Position numbers and translations under genes: made by a program. The notes beneath the pieces are model-generated. The model was not told the origin of the DNA. It saw only the letters and a list, made by a program, of their open reading frames with translations, and did no database searches. This document shows, piece after piece, positions 7,472 to 16,186 of a stretch of 22,220 nucleotides of DNA; within the stretch, counting starts at the first letter, position 1; every line of letters begins with the position of its first letter. The DNA is from Tannerella sp. (GTDB lineage: Bacteria; Bacteroidota; Bacteroidia; Bacteroidales; Tannerellaceae): the NCBI GenBank assembly GCA_031283785.1, contig JAITBC010000264.1, positions 1 through 22,220 on the forward strand, in the 5' to 3' direction.

Positions 7472-10204
7472 TTATTTAAGTTGGATGCTCAGCGTGATAT
7501 TTGGCGTAAAGCCGAGCAGATTGATATTGGTTTCGGTGATGCCGAGCGACTCGTCGTAAGCATATTCCTTATACCATACATTGGCGCGGTCGTAGACATT
7601 GAAAAGCGAGACGCTCACGCTCGACTTGAATGTGCGGATAAACGACAGGTCGTATTTCGCCAGTAAATCGAGGCGATGATAGTCAGGGTATCGGACGTTA
7701 TTTTTCTTGTCGACGACAATGAAATTCATCTCGCCGCCGTTGGGAGTGTTAAGTTTGTACCCCCCGACAGGCTCGGTGTAGGGCTTACCTGTCGCATAAA
7801 TCCATGTCGCCGAAAGCGTCAGGTCGTGGAAGGGTTTGAATGTCAGGACGGTTTTAAATTCGTGCGTAACATCCTGGTTGGCCGCAAAATATCCGTTTCC
7901 GTAAACCGGAAAGCGATAGCGCGTCTCGCCAAGCGTATAGCCGAGCCAGCCCGTCAGTATGCCGTATTTCTTTTGAAGCAGGAAATCAATGCCGCGCGAA
8001 TAGCCGCTGCCATTGTAGAAAAATTCCTGATAACCGGAATTATCATTGAACGAAGGCGCAAACCGCAGCGTGTATTCGCTTAAGTCGTAGAGGCGCTTGT
8101 AGTAAGCTTCGACATCGAAAAGAAACCCTTTCGTCTCGTAACTTCCGCCTGCAATGAAATGTGTCGCACTGCTGACGGGAATACCTTCATCATCGGACAA
8201 TAACCATATATCGCGGCTTCCGGCGGAAATATCCTCGCGCACAATACGATTGACGAACTGATTGTAATATCCGGCAGAAGCCTTAAGTCTCAGCCTTTTT
8301 CCTAATTTATAGAAAATCTGGAAACGCGGTTCGGGATAAACTTTAGAGGTTACATCATAATACGAAATCCTGACTCCCGGCAACACGGTCAGTTTTTCGC
8401 TCAGCGTCAAACGGTTTTGAATGTAGGCTGCAAACAGGTTCCCTTTGTTTTGCATATTCAGAATATTTGTGGAATCGCTCTGCGAATAACGGTAATCAAT
8501 GCGATAATCGGAGTAATTCAGCCCAAATTCAAGTTTGTTTTTCCCGTTGATTTTGTACTCGTTATCGAATTTGAGGGAATAGTCCCACAGGTTGTTGTTC
8601 TCGTCGGTGTTTTGATTGAACATCACGGCTACATTGTTCCCTCCGCCGCTCGAATTGGTTGTGTTGTTCCGACGGTCGCGCAGGCTGTAATATTTCGAAA
8701 AGGAAACGAGCAGATTGGAATAGAACTTATCGTCCCAGTTGCGCGACCATTTGAGGCTGCTGCCGATGTTGCCCCAGTTGGTTTTGTCGGTAATGCTTCC
8801 GCTCATAAACGAACTGCCGAAACTTTCGCGCGAATTATCAAGGACGTCTTCGCCATTGAAAAAACTGAACGATACGATGTCGCGCTTCGTAGGGTTCCAT
8901 GTCAGTTTGGCGTTGAGGTCGTAAAAATACGATTCCGGTTTCTGCTGATTACGCATGTTGAAGCGTCCGCCTCCCATGCCGCCTCCCATGCCGCCTCCCA
9001 TGCCGATTTGCTGATTTTCAGTGTAAACATTGGTGAATTTGTCGTACATAAAACTTTGAAACGAACGCCTTCCCGCAATGAAAAAGGCGCCTTTCTCATC
9101 CTTGAACGGCGTTTCGGCAAATGCGTTAAAACCCAGAAATCCAATGTCGCCGCCGATATTATATGACTTGTCATTGCCTGTCTTACCGACAATTTCCATC
9201 ACACTTGACAGTCGGCCGCCGTATTTGGCATCAAAACCGCCTTTGTGCAGTTGCACATCTTTGACGGCATTGGTGTTGAAAGCGCTGAACACGCCCATCA
9301 GATGTTCCTGATGATAAATCGTAAAATCATCGTAGAGCACAAGATTCTGGTCGGGTGTCCCCCCGCGCACATACATTCCTGCGGAGGATTCGTTAGCGGC
9401 CGAGATCCCCGGCATCAACTGGAAAGAGCGAAACAGGTCCTTCTCACCCAGCGCAGGCAGGTCGGCTATTTTAGCGGCTGTGGTCTGAATTACCCCGATG
9501 GACATTTCGGGAATTTTCAGCACGTCTTCACGCTCGCTGATAATAACAACTTCGTCAAGCATGTTAGCGGCGGGCTGCAATTCCACAAACAGATTATCGG
9601 TTTTCACGTCGGGCGAAAGATAGAAATACTGCGTTTCGTATCCCAAATATCTGAATATTAAAGCCACCGTATCCGAAGGGACACCGTAAAGCGTGAAATA
9701 GCCGTCCGTATTGGTCGTTGTCGCGATTGTCGGGAATCCCTCTGCCTGAATGGTCGCAAAAGGCAGGAACTCGCCGTTAGTCTGGTCTTTGATGCGTCCT
9801 GTGACGGTCAGGTTGCGGCGGCCGGCTTCGCCACGGTAGCGTTTGTTTTCCATCCCTGTACGGTTGCGGGGCATGTTTCCGGTCGGCACAACACAGTAAC
9901 ATCCGCTGTCGTCAACATAATACGACAGTCCTTTCAGGTCATCAAAAAGACTCTTGAAAGCGTCAAGTACACGCTCCGACTGAAAATCGTTCCGGCATCT
10001 GTAGTCCGCAACCTGCGCAGAGTCATATTTGAGCTTCATACCGTATTTAGTCTCAAAATCGTGCAACACACCGAGCAGAGGTGCATTGAAATAAAATTCG
10101 TTGACATGGTATTTTATTTCAACGCTGTCGCGTACCTGTGCCACTAAGCCGTCTGTTACTGAAAAACAGACAATCACATTCAAAAAAACAATAATTTTCT
10201 TCAT
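7472..10204 (-). CDS. TonB-dependent outer-membrane receptor with STN domain and carboxypeptidase-like domain
   Basis: This 910-residue outer-membrane receptor has a signal peptide at about 1-22. A secretin/TonB short N-terminal (STN) domain spans roughly 30-105. A carboxypeptidase-regulatory-like domain follows at about 130-215 (LTVTGRIKDQTNGEFLPFAT). A TonB-box-like DEVVIIS comes next. The plug contains ALGEKDLFRSFQLMPGIS, YVRGGTPDQNLVLYDD and a KYGGRLSSVMEI segment. The rest is a beta-barrel ending in the aromatic/hydrophobic pattern ITLSIQLK. STN domains usually relay a transport signal to a FecR-type anti-sigma factor. None is encoded here, and a LytS/LytTR pair lies directly upstream instead. 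Residues 402-413 are three exact MGGG repeats. The ligand is unknown (siderophore, peptide or glycan are all possible). It has its own promoter at 10249-10256 and is co-translated with the DUF4249 gene. Confidence 0.93.
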   Translation of the reverse strand: MKKIIVFLNVIVCFSVTDGLVAQVRDSVEIKYHVNEFYFNAPLLGVLHDFETKYGMKLKYDSAQVADYRCRNDFQSERVLDAFKSLFDDLKGLSYYVDDSGCYCVVPTGNMPRNRTGMENKRYRGEAGRRNLTVTGRIKDQTNGEFLPFATIQAEGFPTIATTTNTDGYFTLYGVPSDTVALIFRYLGYETQYFYLSPDVKTDNLFVELQPAANMLDEVVIISEREDVLKIPEMSIGVIQTTAAKIADLPALGEKDLFRSFQLMPGISAANESSAGMYVRGGTPDQNLVLYDDFTIYHQEHLMGVFSAFNTNAVKDVQLHKGGFDAKYGGRLSSVMEIVGKTGNDKSYNIGGDIGFLGFNAFAETPFKDEKGAFFIAGRRSFQSFMYDKFTNVYTENQQIGMGGGMGGGMGGGRFNMRNQQKPESYFYDLNAKLTWNPTKRDIVSFSFFNGEDVLDNSRESFGSSFMSGSITDKTNWGNIGSSLKWSRNWDDKFYSNLLVSFSKYYSLRDRRNNTTNSSGGGNNVAVMFNQNTDENNNLWDYSLKFDNEYKINGKNKLEFGLNYSDYRIDYRYSQSDSTNILNMQNKGNLFAAYIQNRLTLSEKLTVLPGVRISYYDVTSKVYPEPRFQIFYKLGKRLRLKASAGYYNQFVNRIVREDISAGSRDIWLLSDDEGIPVSSATHFIAGGSYETKGFLFDVEAYYKRLYDLSEYTLRFAPSFNDNSGYQEFFYNGSGYSRGIDFLLQKKYGILTGWLGYTLGETRYRFPVYGNGYFAANQDVTHEFKTVLTFKPFHDLTLSATWIYATGKPYTEPVGGYKLNTPNGGEMNFIVVDKKNNVRYPDYHRLDLLAKYDLSFIRTFKSSVSVSLFNVYDRANVWYKEYAYDESLGITETNINLLGFTPNITLSIQLK
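8970..9005. repeat. Three exact 12-bp tandem repeats inside the receptor gene
   Basis: The unit CCTCCCATGCCG occurs three times without mismatch and encodes MGGG three times (receptor residues 402-413). The unit length is a multiple of three, so copy-number change would lengthen or shorten a glycine-rich loop without breaking the frame. Confidence 0.9.
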
Positions 10205-10225
10205 TTACAAGATACTCATTTACAA
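10201..10225 (-). repeat. Duplicated translation-start segment of the STN receptor
   Basis: The 10-mer TTGTAAATGA (minus strand) occurs at 10216-10225 and 10201-10210, period 15. Each copy carries an ATG in the same frame. The upstream ATG opens a four-codon ORF (Met-Ser-Ile-Leu, then TAA) whose stop touches the receptor ATG. It could be a mini-leader ORF, or just a short duplication. Confidence 0.75.
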
Positions 10226-10248
10226 AATACCGGCATAAAACATTTTTG

Positions 10249-10256
10249 CAAAAGTA
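10249..10256 (-). promoter_or_regulatory. -7 promoter box for the STN receptor operon (TACTTTTG)
   Basis: TACTTTTG matches TAnnTTTG exactly, 44 bases upstream of the receptor ATG. It lies in the 99-bp gap after the LytTR gene, so the receptor and DUF4249 genes can be transcribed apart from the regulator pair. No -33 TTTG is evident, which suggests an activator. Confidence 0.6.
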
Positions 10257-10267
10257 CAGACCCCGTC

Positions 10268-10295
10268 ATACAACAGGAATAAACAATGGGTAAAC
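10268..10295 (-). promoter_or_regulatory. Helically phased GTT motifs, possible LytTR-regulator site
   Basis: On the minus strand GTTTAC, GTTTAT and GTTGTAT begin at 10295, 10284 and 10274. The steps are 11 and 10 bp, 21 bp overall, just upstream of the -7 box. LytTR-domain regulators bind pairs of short direct repeats about 21 bp apart. The motif is short, so this is only a candidate. Confidence 0.3.
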
Positions 10296-10303
10296 GACCG
10301 TAT

Positions 10304-11020
10304 TTAGCGGATTTCCGGCGTGCCGTATCTCATTATGTCCATAAAATTTTTGCGGAAACGCCTGCCGACAGGTATCTGTTTACGGTCGGTTACGACTTTT
10401 TCACTGTTGAATGATTTTATTTTGCCCACGGCAACGATGAACGACTTGTGAATGCGGACGAAATCCTCCGCCGGCAACAGGGTCTGAATCGTTTTCATCG
10501 TCATGACAGGCATATATGTCTTGGCAGATGTGATGATTTTAATGTAATTATCAAAGGCTTCGATATAGATAATGGCACTTAGCGGCAACTGTATATTCTG
10601 ATAATTGTATTTGAATGAGATCGTTTTGCCCTCGTGCGTCGATTCTGCAACGGGTACTGTCCGGCCGGAGAGGAAACGCTCCTCCGCCTTTGTGTATGCT
10701 TTCATAAAACGCTCAAAACAAAACGGTTTAAGCAGATACTCAATCACGTCCAACTCAAAACCTTCGACGGCATATTCCCTGTGCGCACTCATGAAAATCA
10801 CCAGTGTTTCTTTTTCAAGCGATTTTGCGATATTAACGCCTGAAATTTCGGGCATGTTGATATCAAGAAACAGCAAGTCCGGCTTCAGTGAACGGATATA
10901 TGAAAGTCCGTCCAGCGGATCGGTATATAAGCCGAGCAGTTGAATGGAAGGCGTCTGACTGCAATAGTGGGCCAGCAGTTTAAGAGCCAGTGGTTCGTCG
11001 TCGATCGCTATACATTTCAT
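10304..11020 (-). CDS. LytTR-family response regulator
   Basis: This is a 238-residue cytoplasmic response regulator. The N-terminal receiver (1-120) shows the acidic pair Asp7-Asp8, phospho-acceptor Asp53 in LFLDINMPEISG, and the conserved lysine in EYLLKPF. The C-terminal LytTR DNA-binding domain (about 135-235) carries IYIEAFDNYIKI and the recognition-region motif FVRIHKSFIVAVGKI. Length and layout are typical of the LytR/AlgR class. Its ATG overlaps the kinase stop by 4 bp (11017-11020), so the pair is translationally coupled. The next gene is the STN receptor, whose promoter carries phased GTT motifs. Control of that receptor is inferred from position. Confidence 0.94.
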   Translation of the reverse strand: MKCIAIDDEPLALKLLAHYCSQTPSIQLLGLYTDPLDGLSYIRSLKPDLLFLDINMPEISGVNIAKSLEKETLVIFMSAHREYAVEGFELDVIEYLLKPFCFERFMKAYTKAEERFLSGRTVPVAESTHEGKTISFKYNYQNIQLPLSAIIYIEAFDNYIKIITSAKTYMPVMTMKTIQTLLPAEDFVRIHKSFIVAVGKIKSFNSEKVVTDRKQIPVGRRFRKNFMDIMRYGTPEIR

Positions 11021-12096
11021 CTCAAATCAATCTGAAGTTTCACGCGGAAAGCCTGGCTGTCGGCCTTTATATCCAGTGAATGTTTACCGGGATAAGCCAG
11101 TTCGAGCCGCTTGCGGATATTATCCAGGCCTACGCCGGTCGAAGAATAACGGTCTTTCAACGCCGCAACTATCGAATTGTCGCACGAAAACGTCAGACGG
11201 CCGTTTTCATGCGCGACAAAGATATGTACAAAGCAGTGCGTATGAGAACTTATACCGTACTTGAAAGCATTCTCGACAAACGGCACGAATGTTAGCGGCA
11301 TAATCGTACACTCCCGAAAATTACCCGTCGTCCGGAACTTGAGTTCAAATTTTTCGGATGCCCGCAAACTCTGCAAATGGATGTATTCTTCGAGCATACG
11401 GACTTCCTTTTCCATCGGGATGCGGCTCTGATTGCTTTCGGCCGTCACGAAACGCAGAAATCCCGAAAGCGACAGGATGGTCTCGGGAGCCTTGTCGTCC
11501 TTGCTCAAAGCCAGATAGTAAATATTATTCAGGCTGTTGAAAAGGAAATGCGGATGAATCTGCGACTTGAGGAACGACAGTTCAGCCTGCACTATCGATG
11601 TTTCGAGTTCCTGCAGTCGCTGTTTCTCGGCATACCACTGGGAAATAACTTTCAGTCCGGTGCTTATTATAAAAACGACTAAAAATTGACTGGAATGGGC
11701 ATAGATGCCAAGGCTTCTGAAAATATGGGAGATATTGTCGCCTTCAAAAAAATCCGGACGCCGGGGCATTTTTTCAAATCTGAAAGGAGGCGCAATAAAT
11801 GTCCTGAAAATCCATGGTACAACAGAACAAAAAAGAAAATATGCAGCAACCGATATACTCAAAAACAGCGCAATCTTGTTTGTGGAAAGAAATCGAGGCA
11901 CAAAAATGCAACTGTTACAATAAAAATAAACTGTTAGAAATAAATAATGTATCAATCCAAACCACAGAAATGAAAAACCCTGAAACTGTTCCGTGCGGTT
12001 GAAAACAGGAAAAGTGACATAAATAAAAAGTGCCCACCCTGAAAGATGAGAGAAAATCAGCAGAGCATTTTTGTTTTTATGAAAAAGAATTTTCAT
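11017..12096 (-). CDS. LytS/YehU-type sensor histidine kinase
   Basis: This is a 359-residue membrane kinase of the His_kinase (PF06580) class. The N-terminal 150 residues hold about four hydrophobic membrane segments and no large extracytoplasmic domain. A coiled linker leads to QIHPHFLFNSLNN, with the likely phospho-histidine at His183. The HATPase has its N box in PFVENAFKYGI and a glycine box in TGVGLDNIRKRL. I start it at the ATG at 12096. The frame remains open to a TTG at 12114, but that codon lies inside the -7 promoter box and would precede the transcript. The protein is co-translated with the LytTR regulator it presumably phosphorylates. The gene is divergent from the GH95 gene. Confidence 0.92.
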   Translation of the reverse strand: MKILFHKNKNALLIFSHLSGWALFIYVTFPVFNRTEQFQGFSFLWFGLIHYLFLTVYFYCNSCIFVPRFLSTNKIALFLSISVAAYFLFCSVVPWIFRTFIAPPFRFEKMPRRPDFFEGDNISHIFRSLGIYAHSSQFLVVFIISTGLKVISQWYAEKQRLQELETSIVQAELSFLKSQIHPHFLFNSLNNIYYLALSKDDKAPETILSLSGFLRFVTAESNQSRIPMEKEVRMLEEYIHLQSLRASEKFELKFRTTGNFRECTIMPLTFVPFVENAFKYGISSHTHCFVHIFVAHENGRLTFSCDNSIVAALKDRYSSTGVGLDNIRKRLELAYPGKHSLDIKADSQAFRVKLQIDLR

Positions 12097-12111
12097 GTCC
12101 GTTTTTTTTTG

Positions 12112-12119
12112 CAAATGTA
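12112..12119 (-). promoter_or_regulatory. -7 promoter box for the kinase/regulator pair (TACATTTG)
   Basis: TACATTTG matches TAnnTTTG exactly and sits 15 bases upstream of the kinase ATG, giving a very short leader. This placement rules out the TTG at 12114 as the start codon. Confidence 0.6.
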
Positions 12120-12330
12120 CGAAAAATCCTTTTCCAAACCCCTAAAAAAAAATATATCCGAATACATCCACACAAGAAATCATGCCGCAGTATAAGTTAT
12201 GTTGTTAATTTCGCATCATTGAAAAGAAATTGCCGATTCGAAACAGGCAAGCGAAAAAAACGATTAGCTTTCTTCTATAAATTTTGCCGGACATTTTTAC
12301 GGGTCTGTGTATATTGTGAAGACTTTTATG
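12120..12330. other. Divergent intergenic region, no gene seen
   Basis: This is the AT-rich spacer between the kinase promoter and the GH95 promoter, including an A-run at 12144-12152. Reading frames crossing it are short, lack recognisable motifs and overlap the promoters. I see no RNA gene, repeat or transposon end in it. It presumably holds control sites for both genes. Confidence 0.6.
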
Positions 12331-12338
12331 TACATTTG
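12331..12338 (+). promoter_or_regulatory. -7 promoter box for the GH95 gene (TACATTTG)
   Basis: TACATTTG followed by CACC matches the Bacteroidetes -7 element. It is identical over TACATTTGCA to the box of the divergent kinase gene. It lies 92 bases upstream of the ATG at 12430 and downstream of the earlier in-frame GTG, which supports the later start. Confidence 0.6.
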
Positions 12339-12429
12339 CACCATATTTATCGGCATACTTTCCTCCTTCTTTCGCGGACTGTATCTGCACAGGAGGAAGA
12401 AGCATATTACTATACTAATTAATTATTAC

Positions 12430-14961
12430 ATGAAACAAACAGCGAATCACACCACCATCATCATCCGTTACCTGCCGGTCGTCTTCGTCGCGGCCGTTTT
12501 TCTGGCGTATGGTAACACGTCCTGTAGCTTCTTCTCGAACGATGCAGGGGAAAATCCCACATTGAAAATGTATTACGACAAGCCCGCCCGGGAATGGGTA
12601 GAGGCGCTTCCGGTAGGCAACGGTCGTCTGGGGGCTATGATCTTCGGGAGGACAGACAGGGAACTTATACAGCTCAACGAAGAATCATTGTGGGCCGGAG
12701 GCCCGGTGAACCCGAATCCCAATCCCGAATCGCCCAAATACCTCCCGCCCGTACGCGAAGCGCTCGCCGGAGAGGATTACGGCAAAGCTGCCGCCTTGCT
12801 GAAGAACATGCAGGGATATTACACAGAATCATATGCACCGCTTGGCGACCTCGTCATCAACCAGCGCTACGCGGGCGAAGTGAGCGATTACTGCCGCGAC
12901 CTCGACCTTAACAGTGCCGTCGCCACAACGCTGTTCAAAGTCGACGGCGTGACGTACAAACGTGAAATCTTCGCCTCAGCCCCCGACCAGGTGATAGTCA
13001 TACGTTTAGACGCCGACAGGAATGGTGCGCTCAATTTTGACTTTTCGCTCAGTAGCTCATTAAAATATACGGTGTCGACCGAATCTAACAATACGCTCGT
13101 GATGGACGGCCGTGCGCCGGCTCATGCCGATCCGAACTATTACAACGATGAACCCGTTCCCGTCGTCTATCGTGACGATGCGGGGATGCGTTTCCGCCTG
13201 CTGGCGAAAGTCATCGCCAAAGACGGCAACGTGACAGTCGAAGGGCAAGCCGTGAACGTCAGCGGAGCTTCGCAGGCCGTATTGCTGCTCTCTGCCGCGA
13301 CAAGCTTTAACGGGTTCGACAAAGACCCGTTCCGGGAAGGCCGCGACGAAAAGGAAATCGCCGGCGAACATCTTGCCGCTGCAAGCGGTAAGAGCTACGG
13401 CGACATCAAAAAAGTGCATGTCAACGACTACAAGTGCTATTTCGACCGTGTCTCGTTCACCCTTCGCGACCCGGCGCCGGCCGTCGGCAAACCCATTCCC
13501 GAACGGCTGGAAGCTTATCTGGACGGAGGCGAAGACAGATCGCTGGAAACGCTCTATTACCAGTACTGCCGCTACCTGCTTATCGCCTGTTCGCGTCCGG
13601 GCAGCATATCCGCCAACCTGCAAGGTATGTGGAATAACAACGTGCGCCCGCCGTGGAGTTCCAATTACACCACTAACATCAACTATGAAATGAATTACTG
13701 GCCGGCCGAATCTTCAAACCTCCCCGAAATGCACCGGCCTCTGTTAAACCGGGTGAAAGAAATGTCGGTGAACGGGCAGGCTACCGCGCGTAATTTCTAC
13801 GGCATGAACGGTTGGTGTCTGCATCACAATTCCGACATTTGGGCACAGACGAACCCCGTCGGCAACCTTGGCAAGGGCGACCCTTCATGGGCAAACTGGC
13901 CAATGGGAGGCCCCTGGCTGTCGCAACACCTCTATGAGCATTACCGCTTTAACGGAGACACCTGCTACCTGCGCGATTTCGCATATCCGATCATGAAAGG
14001 CGCTGCCGAATTCATCCTCGACTGGCTGACGGAAGACGGGAACGGTTACTTAGTCACCTCCCCTGCCACCTCCCCCGAAAACAGATTTATCGACAGGCAC
14101 GGCAAACACCAGTCCGTTTCGATTGCCACAACGTGCGACATGGTACTTGTCTACGATTTATTCACCAACCTGATTGAAGCCGCCGAAATCCTGGATATTG
14201 ATGCAGACTACCGCCAACTGCTGCTCGAAAAACGTGCCCGGCTGTACCCACTCCAAATCGGACATAAAGGTAACTTGCAGGAATGGTATCTTGATTTTGA
14301 GGATGCCGAACCGCATCATCGCCACATCTCTCACTTAATATGCCTCTTCCCAGGCCGGCAAGTAAGCCCGCTTACAACTCCCGAATATGCCGCTGCGTGT
14401 CGCCGCAGCCTCGAACTGCGCGGCGACGATGGCACAGGCTGGGCGCTCGGCTGGAAAATCAACACATGGGCACGTCTGCTCGACGGCGATCATGCCTACC
14501 GGCTGTTGCGTAATTTGCTCCGCGTAACCGGCAACGGTTCGACGAACTATACCAACAGCGGCGGAAGCTATATAAATCTCTTTTGCGCCCATCCGCCGTT
14601 TCAGATTGACGGTAACTTCGGCGGACTTTCCGGTATGACCGAGATGCTCCTGCAAAGTCACCTCGGCGAGTTACACCTCCTGCCTGCCCTCCCTTCTGCC
14701 TGGGACGAAGGCGAGATCAGCGGCCTGCGTGCACGTGGCGGCTTCGAAGTCTCTATAGACTGGCAAAACCGGCAGCTGGCGAAGGCCGTAATAACTTCCG
14801 GACAGGGAAACATGTGCACGGTAAGGACGGACGTCCCCGTAAAAATCGACGGCACGGTTTATGCCTCCGAAAAGAAAAACGAAAACGGAACCGTTTACTG
14901 CCTGACAACGTTCCAGACACAAAAAGGGAAAACGTATACGTTAACCAGGGAGAATAGCTGA
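12430..14961 (+). CDS. GH95 alpha-L-fucosidase (or related GH95 galactosidase), lipoprotein
   Basis: This 843-residue exported glycoside hydrolase of family 95 releases terminal alpha-1,2-linked L-fucose, or in some members L-galactose, from glycans by an inverting mechanism. The signal peptide ends in a lipobox-like GNTSC (Cys32), so it is probably membrane-anchored in the periplasm or on the surface. The N-terminal beta domain opens with the GH95 signatures [18 protein letters not shown] and [11 protein letters not shown]. The (alpha/alpha)6 catalytic barrel contains [13 protein letters not shown] (Asn416, Asn418), ATSPEN (Glu550) and FQIDGNFGG (Asp727). These match the asparagines, acid Glu566 and Asp766 of Bifidobacterium AfcA. 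The length is normal. I chose the ATG at 12430 over a GTG at 12307 because the promoter box and signal peptide both fit it. The gene is visibly GC-richer than its neighbours. No terminator is obvious after it. Confidence 0.95.
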   Translation: MKQTANHTTIIIRYLPVVFVAAVFLAYGNTSCSFFSNDAGENPTLKMYYDKPAREWVEALPVGNGRLGAMIFGRTDRELIQLNEESLWAGGPVNPNPNPESPKYLPPVREALAGEDYGKAAALLKNMQGYYTESYAPLGDLVINQRYAGEVSDYCRDLDLNSAVATTLFKVDGVTYKREIFASAPDQVIVIRLDADRNGALNFDFSLSSSLKYTVSTESNNTLVMDGRAPAHADPNYYNDEPVPVVYRDDAGMRFRLLAKVIAKDGNVTVEGQAVNVSGASQAVLLLSAATSFNGFDKDPFREGRDEKEIAGEHLAAASGKSYGDIKKVHVNDYKCYFDRVSFTLRDPAPAVGKPIPERLEAYLDGGEDRSLETLYYQYCRYLLIACSRPGSISANLQGMWNNNVRPPWSSNYTTNINYEMNYWPAESSNLPEMHRPLLNRVKEMSVNGQATARNFYGMNGWCLHHNSDIWAQTNPVGNLGKGDPSWANWPMGGPWLSQHLYEHYRFNGDTCYLRDFAYPIMKGAAEFILDWLTEDGNGYLVTSPATSPENRFIDRHGKHQSVSIATTCDMVLVYDLFTNLIEAAEILDIDADYRQLLLEKRARLYPLQIGHKGNLQEWYLDFEDAEPHHRHISHLICLFPGRQVSPLTTPEYAAACRRSLELRGDDGTGWALGWKINTWARLLDGDHAYRLLRNLLRVTGNGSTNYTNSGGSYINLFCAHPPFQIDGNFGGLSGMTEMLLQSHLGELHLLPALPSAWDEGEISGLRARGGFEVSIDWQNRQLAKAVITSGQGNMCTVRTDVPVKIDGTVYASEKKNENGTVYCLTTFQTQKGKTYTLTRENS

Positions 14962-15028
14962 TGCGCAATGACATGCTCCGGCAATGGGCTACCGGTATAT
15001 GACAGATAAAAACCGATGCCTCCCCCTC

Positions 15029-15051
15029 CGTACAATAACGATTTTTGTACG
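15029..15051. repeat. Small perfect inverted repeat between the GH95 and pfkA genes
   Basis: CGTACAA (15029-15035) and TTGTACG (15045-15051) form a 7-bp stem with a 9-base loop. The 10-mer TCCGTACAAT overlapping the left arm recurs at 15094-15103. No T-run follows the hairpin, so it does not look like an intrinsic terminator. The rest of 14962-15139 holds nothing I recognise. Confidence 0.4.
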
Positions 15052-15139
15052 TCGCATTGTCGTCGCACGTCCGGAGCTGTCGCATTCTCTTCATCCGTAC
15101 AATTTTTTGCATGTTTGCCGTGGAAACAGGCAGGCATAT

Positions 15140-15170
15140 TTTGTAGTGCACCTAACTTGTGTTATCTTTG
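15140..15170 (+). promoter_or_regulatory. pfkA promoter, full -33/-7 match (TTTG-N19-TATCTTTG)
   Basis: TTTG at 15140-15143 and TATCTTTG at 15163-15170 are separated by 19 bases, the expected architecture for the Bacteroidetes primary sigma factor. It is the best consensus promoter in the window and ends 35 bases before the pfkA ATG. Confidence 0.8.
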
Positions 15171-15205
15171 CACCGGTTTAGGTTTTTAAAAACAGGTATA
15201 AAATT

Positions 15206-16186
15206 ATGTCAGAAATCAAATGTGTTGGAGTTATGACCTCAGGAGGTGATGCTCCGGGAATGAACGCAGCGGTACGTGCGGTGACGCGTGCTGCAATTGC
15301 TAACGAAATGACTGTGAAAGGTATTTATCGCGGGTATAAAGGTCTCATATCAAATGAGATTGAAGACTTTAAAACTCAGAATGTCAGTAATATCATACAA
15401 CGCGGCGGCACTATTCTTAAAACAGCTCGCAGTGAGGAATTTAAAACGCCGGAGGGGATGGAGAAAGCCTATGAGAACCTGATGAAACACGGAATAGATG
15501 CGCTGGTCGTCATTGGCGGCGACGGTAGCCTGACCGGTGCGCGCAGTTTTGCCCAGAAATATAATTATCCGATTGTGGGTCTTCCCGGTACGATTGATAA
15601 TGATCTGTACGGGACGGATACGACGATCGGTTATGATACGGCGTTGAATACAATCGTCGAGTGCGTCGATAAAATTCGCGATACGGCATCTTCTCACGAA
15701 CGGCTGTTTTTTATTGAGGTTATGGGGCGTGATGCCGGTTTTCTTGCTTTGAACGGCGCTATTGCATCCGGAGCCGAAGCTGCAATTATCCCGGAAATAT
15801 CGTTACAGAAAGATCAATTGTCGGAAATGATTGAGACGGGTTTTCGTAAGTCGAAGAATAGCAGCATCGTGCTTGTTGCGGAAAGTGAAATTACAGGCGG
15901 GGCAATGGGTGTTGCCGAACGTGTGAAAACGGAATATCCGCAATTCGATGTCCGCGTTTCCATATTAGGTCATTTGCAGCGTGGCGGTTCACCTTCGGCA
16001 CAGGACCGTATCCTTGCAACACGTATGGGCGTTGCTGCAATAGACGCGCTTATGGAAGATCAGCGGAATGTAATGGTAGGGATTCAGAATGATGAAATAG
16101 TGCTTGTCCCGTTTGCAAAGGCTATAAAAAATGATAAACCGTTAGATCCGAATCTGCTGAATGTTCTTAAAATAGTTTCCATGTAA
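15206..16186 (+). CDS. pfkA: ATP-dependent 6-phosphofructokinase
   Basis: This enzyme phosphorylates fructose 6-phosphate to fructose 1,6-bisphosphate, the committed step of glycolysis in the cytoplasm. The 326-residue length matches bacterial group A PFKs. Visible motifs are the nucleotide loop [15 protein letters not shown] (11-25), IGGDGS (103-108) and PGTIDNDL, with catalytic base Asp131. A MGRDAGF motif and [15 protein letters not shown] near the C-terminus contribute substrate contacts. Glycine in GGDG[S] and in PGTIDND marks the ATP-using rather than the pyrophosphate-using subgroup. It has a strong consensus promoter and stands alone. Its TAA lies within a shared convergent terminator with the MeaB-type gene. 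Confidence 0.97.
   Translation: MSEIKCVGVMTSGGDAPGMNAAVRAVTRAAIANEMTVKGIYRGYKGLISNEIEDFKTQNVSNIIQRGGTILKTARSEEFKTPEGMEKAYENLMKHGIDALVVIGGDGSLTGARSFAQKYNYPIVGLPGTIDNDLYGTDTTIGYDTALNTIVECVDKIRDTASSHERLFFIEVMGRDAGFLALNGAIASGAEAAIIPEISLQKDQLSEMIETGFRKSKNSSIVLVAESEITGGAMGVAERVKTEYPQFDVRVSILGHLQRGGSPSAQDRILATRMGVAAIDALMEDQRNVMVGIQNDEIVLVPFAKAIKNDKPLDPNLLNVLKIVSM

Noticed and set aside
8417..9166. A 249-codon plus-strand ORF opposite the STN receptor
   Set aside because: It lies wholly antisense to a strongly supported receptor gene and its translation shows no family motif. It is a shadow of the coding strand.
12097..12114. A TTG start six codons upstream for the LytS-type kinase
   Set aside because: The TTG is part of the -7 box TACATTTG, so it would not be transcribed. 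The ATG at 12096 fits.
12307..12429. A 41-codon N-terminal extension of the GH95 protein from GTG
   Set aside because: The predicted promoter (12331-12338) lies inside it, and the lipoprotein signal peptide begins naturally at the ATG at 12430.
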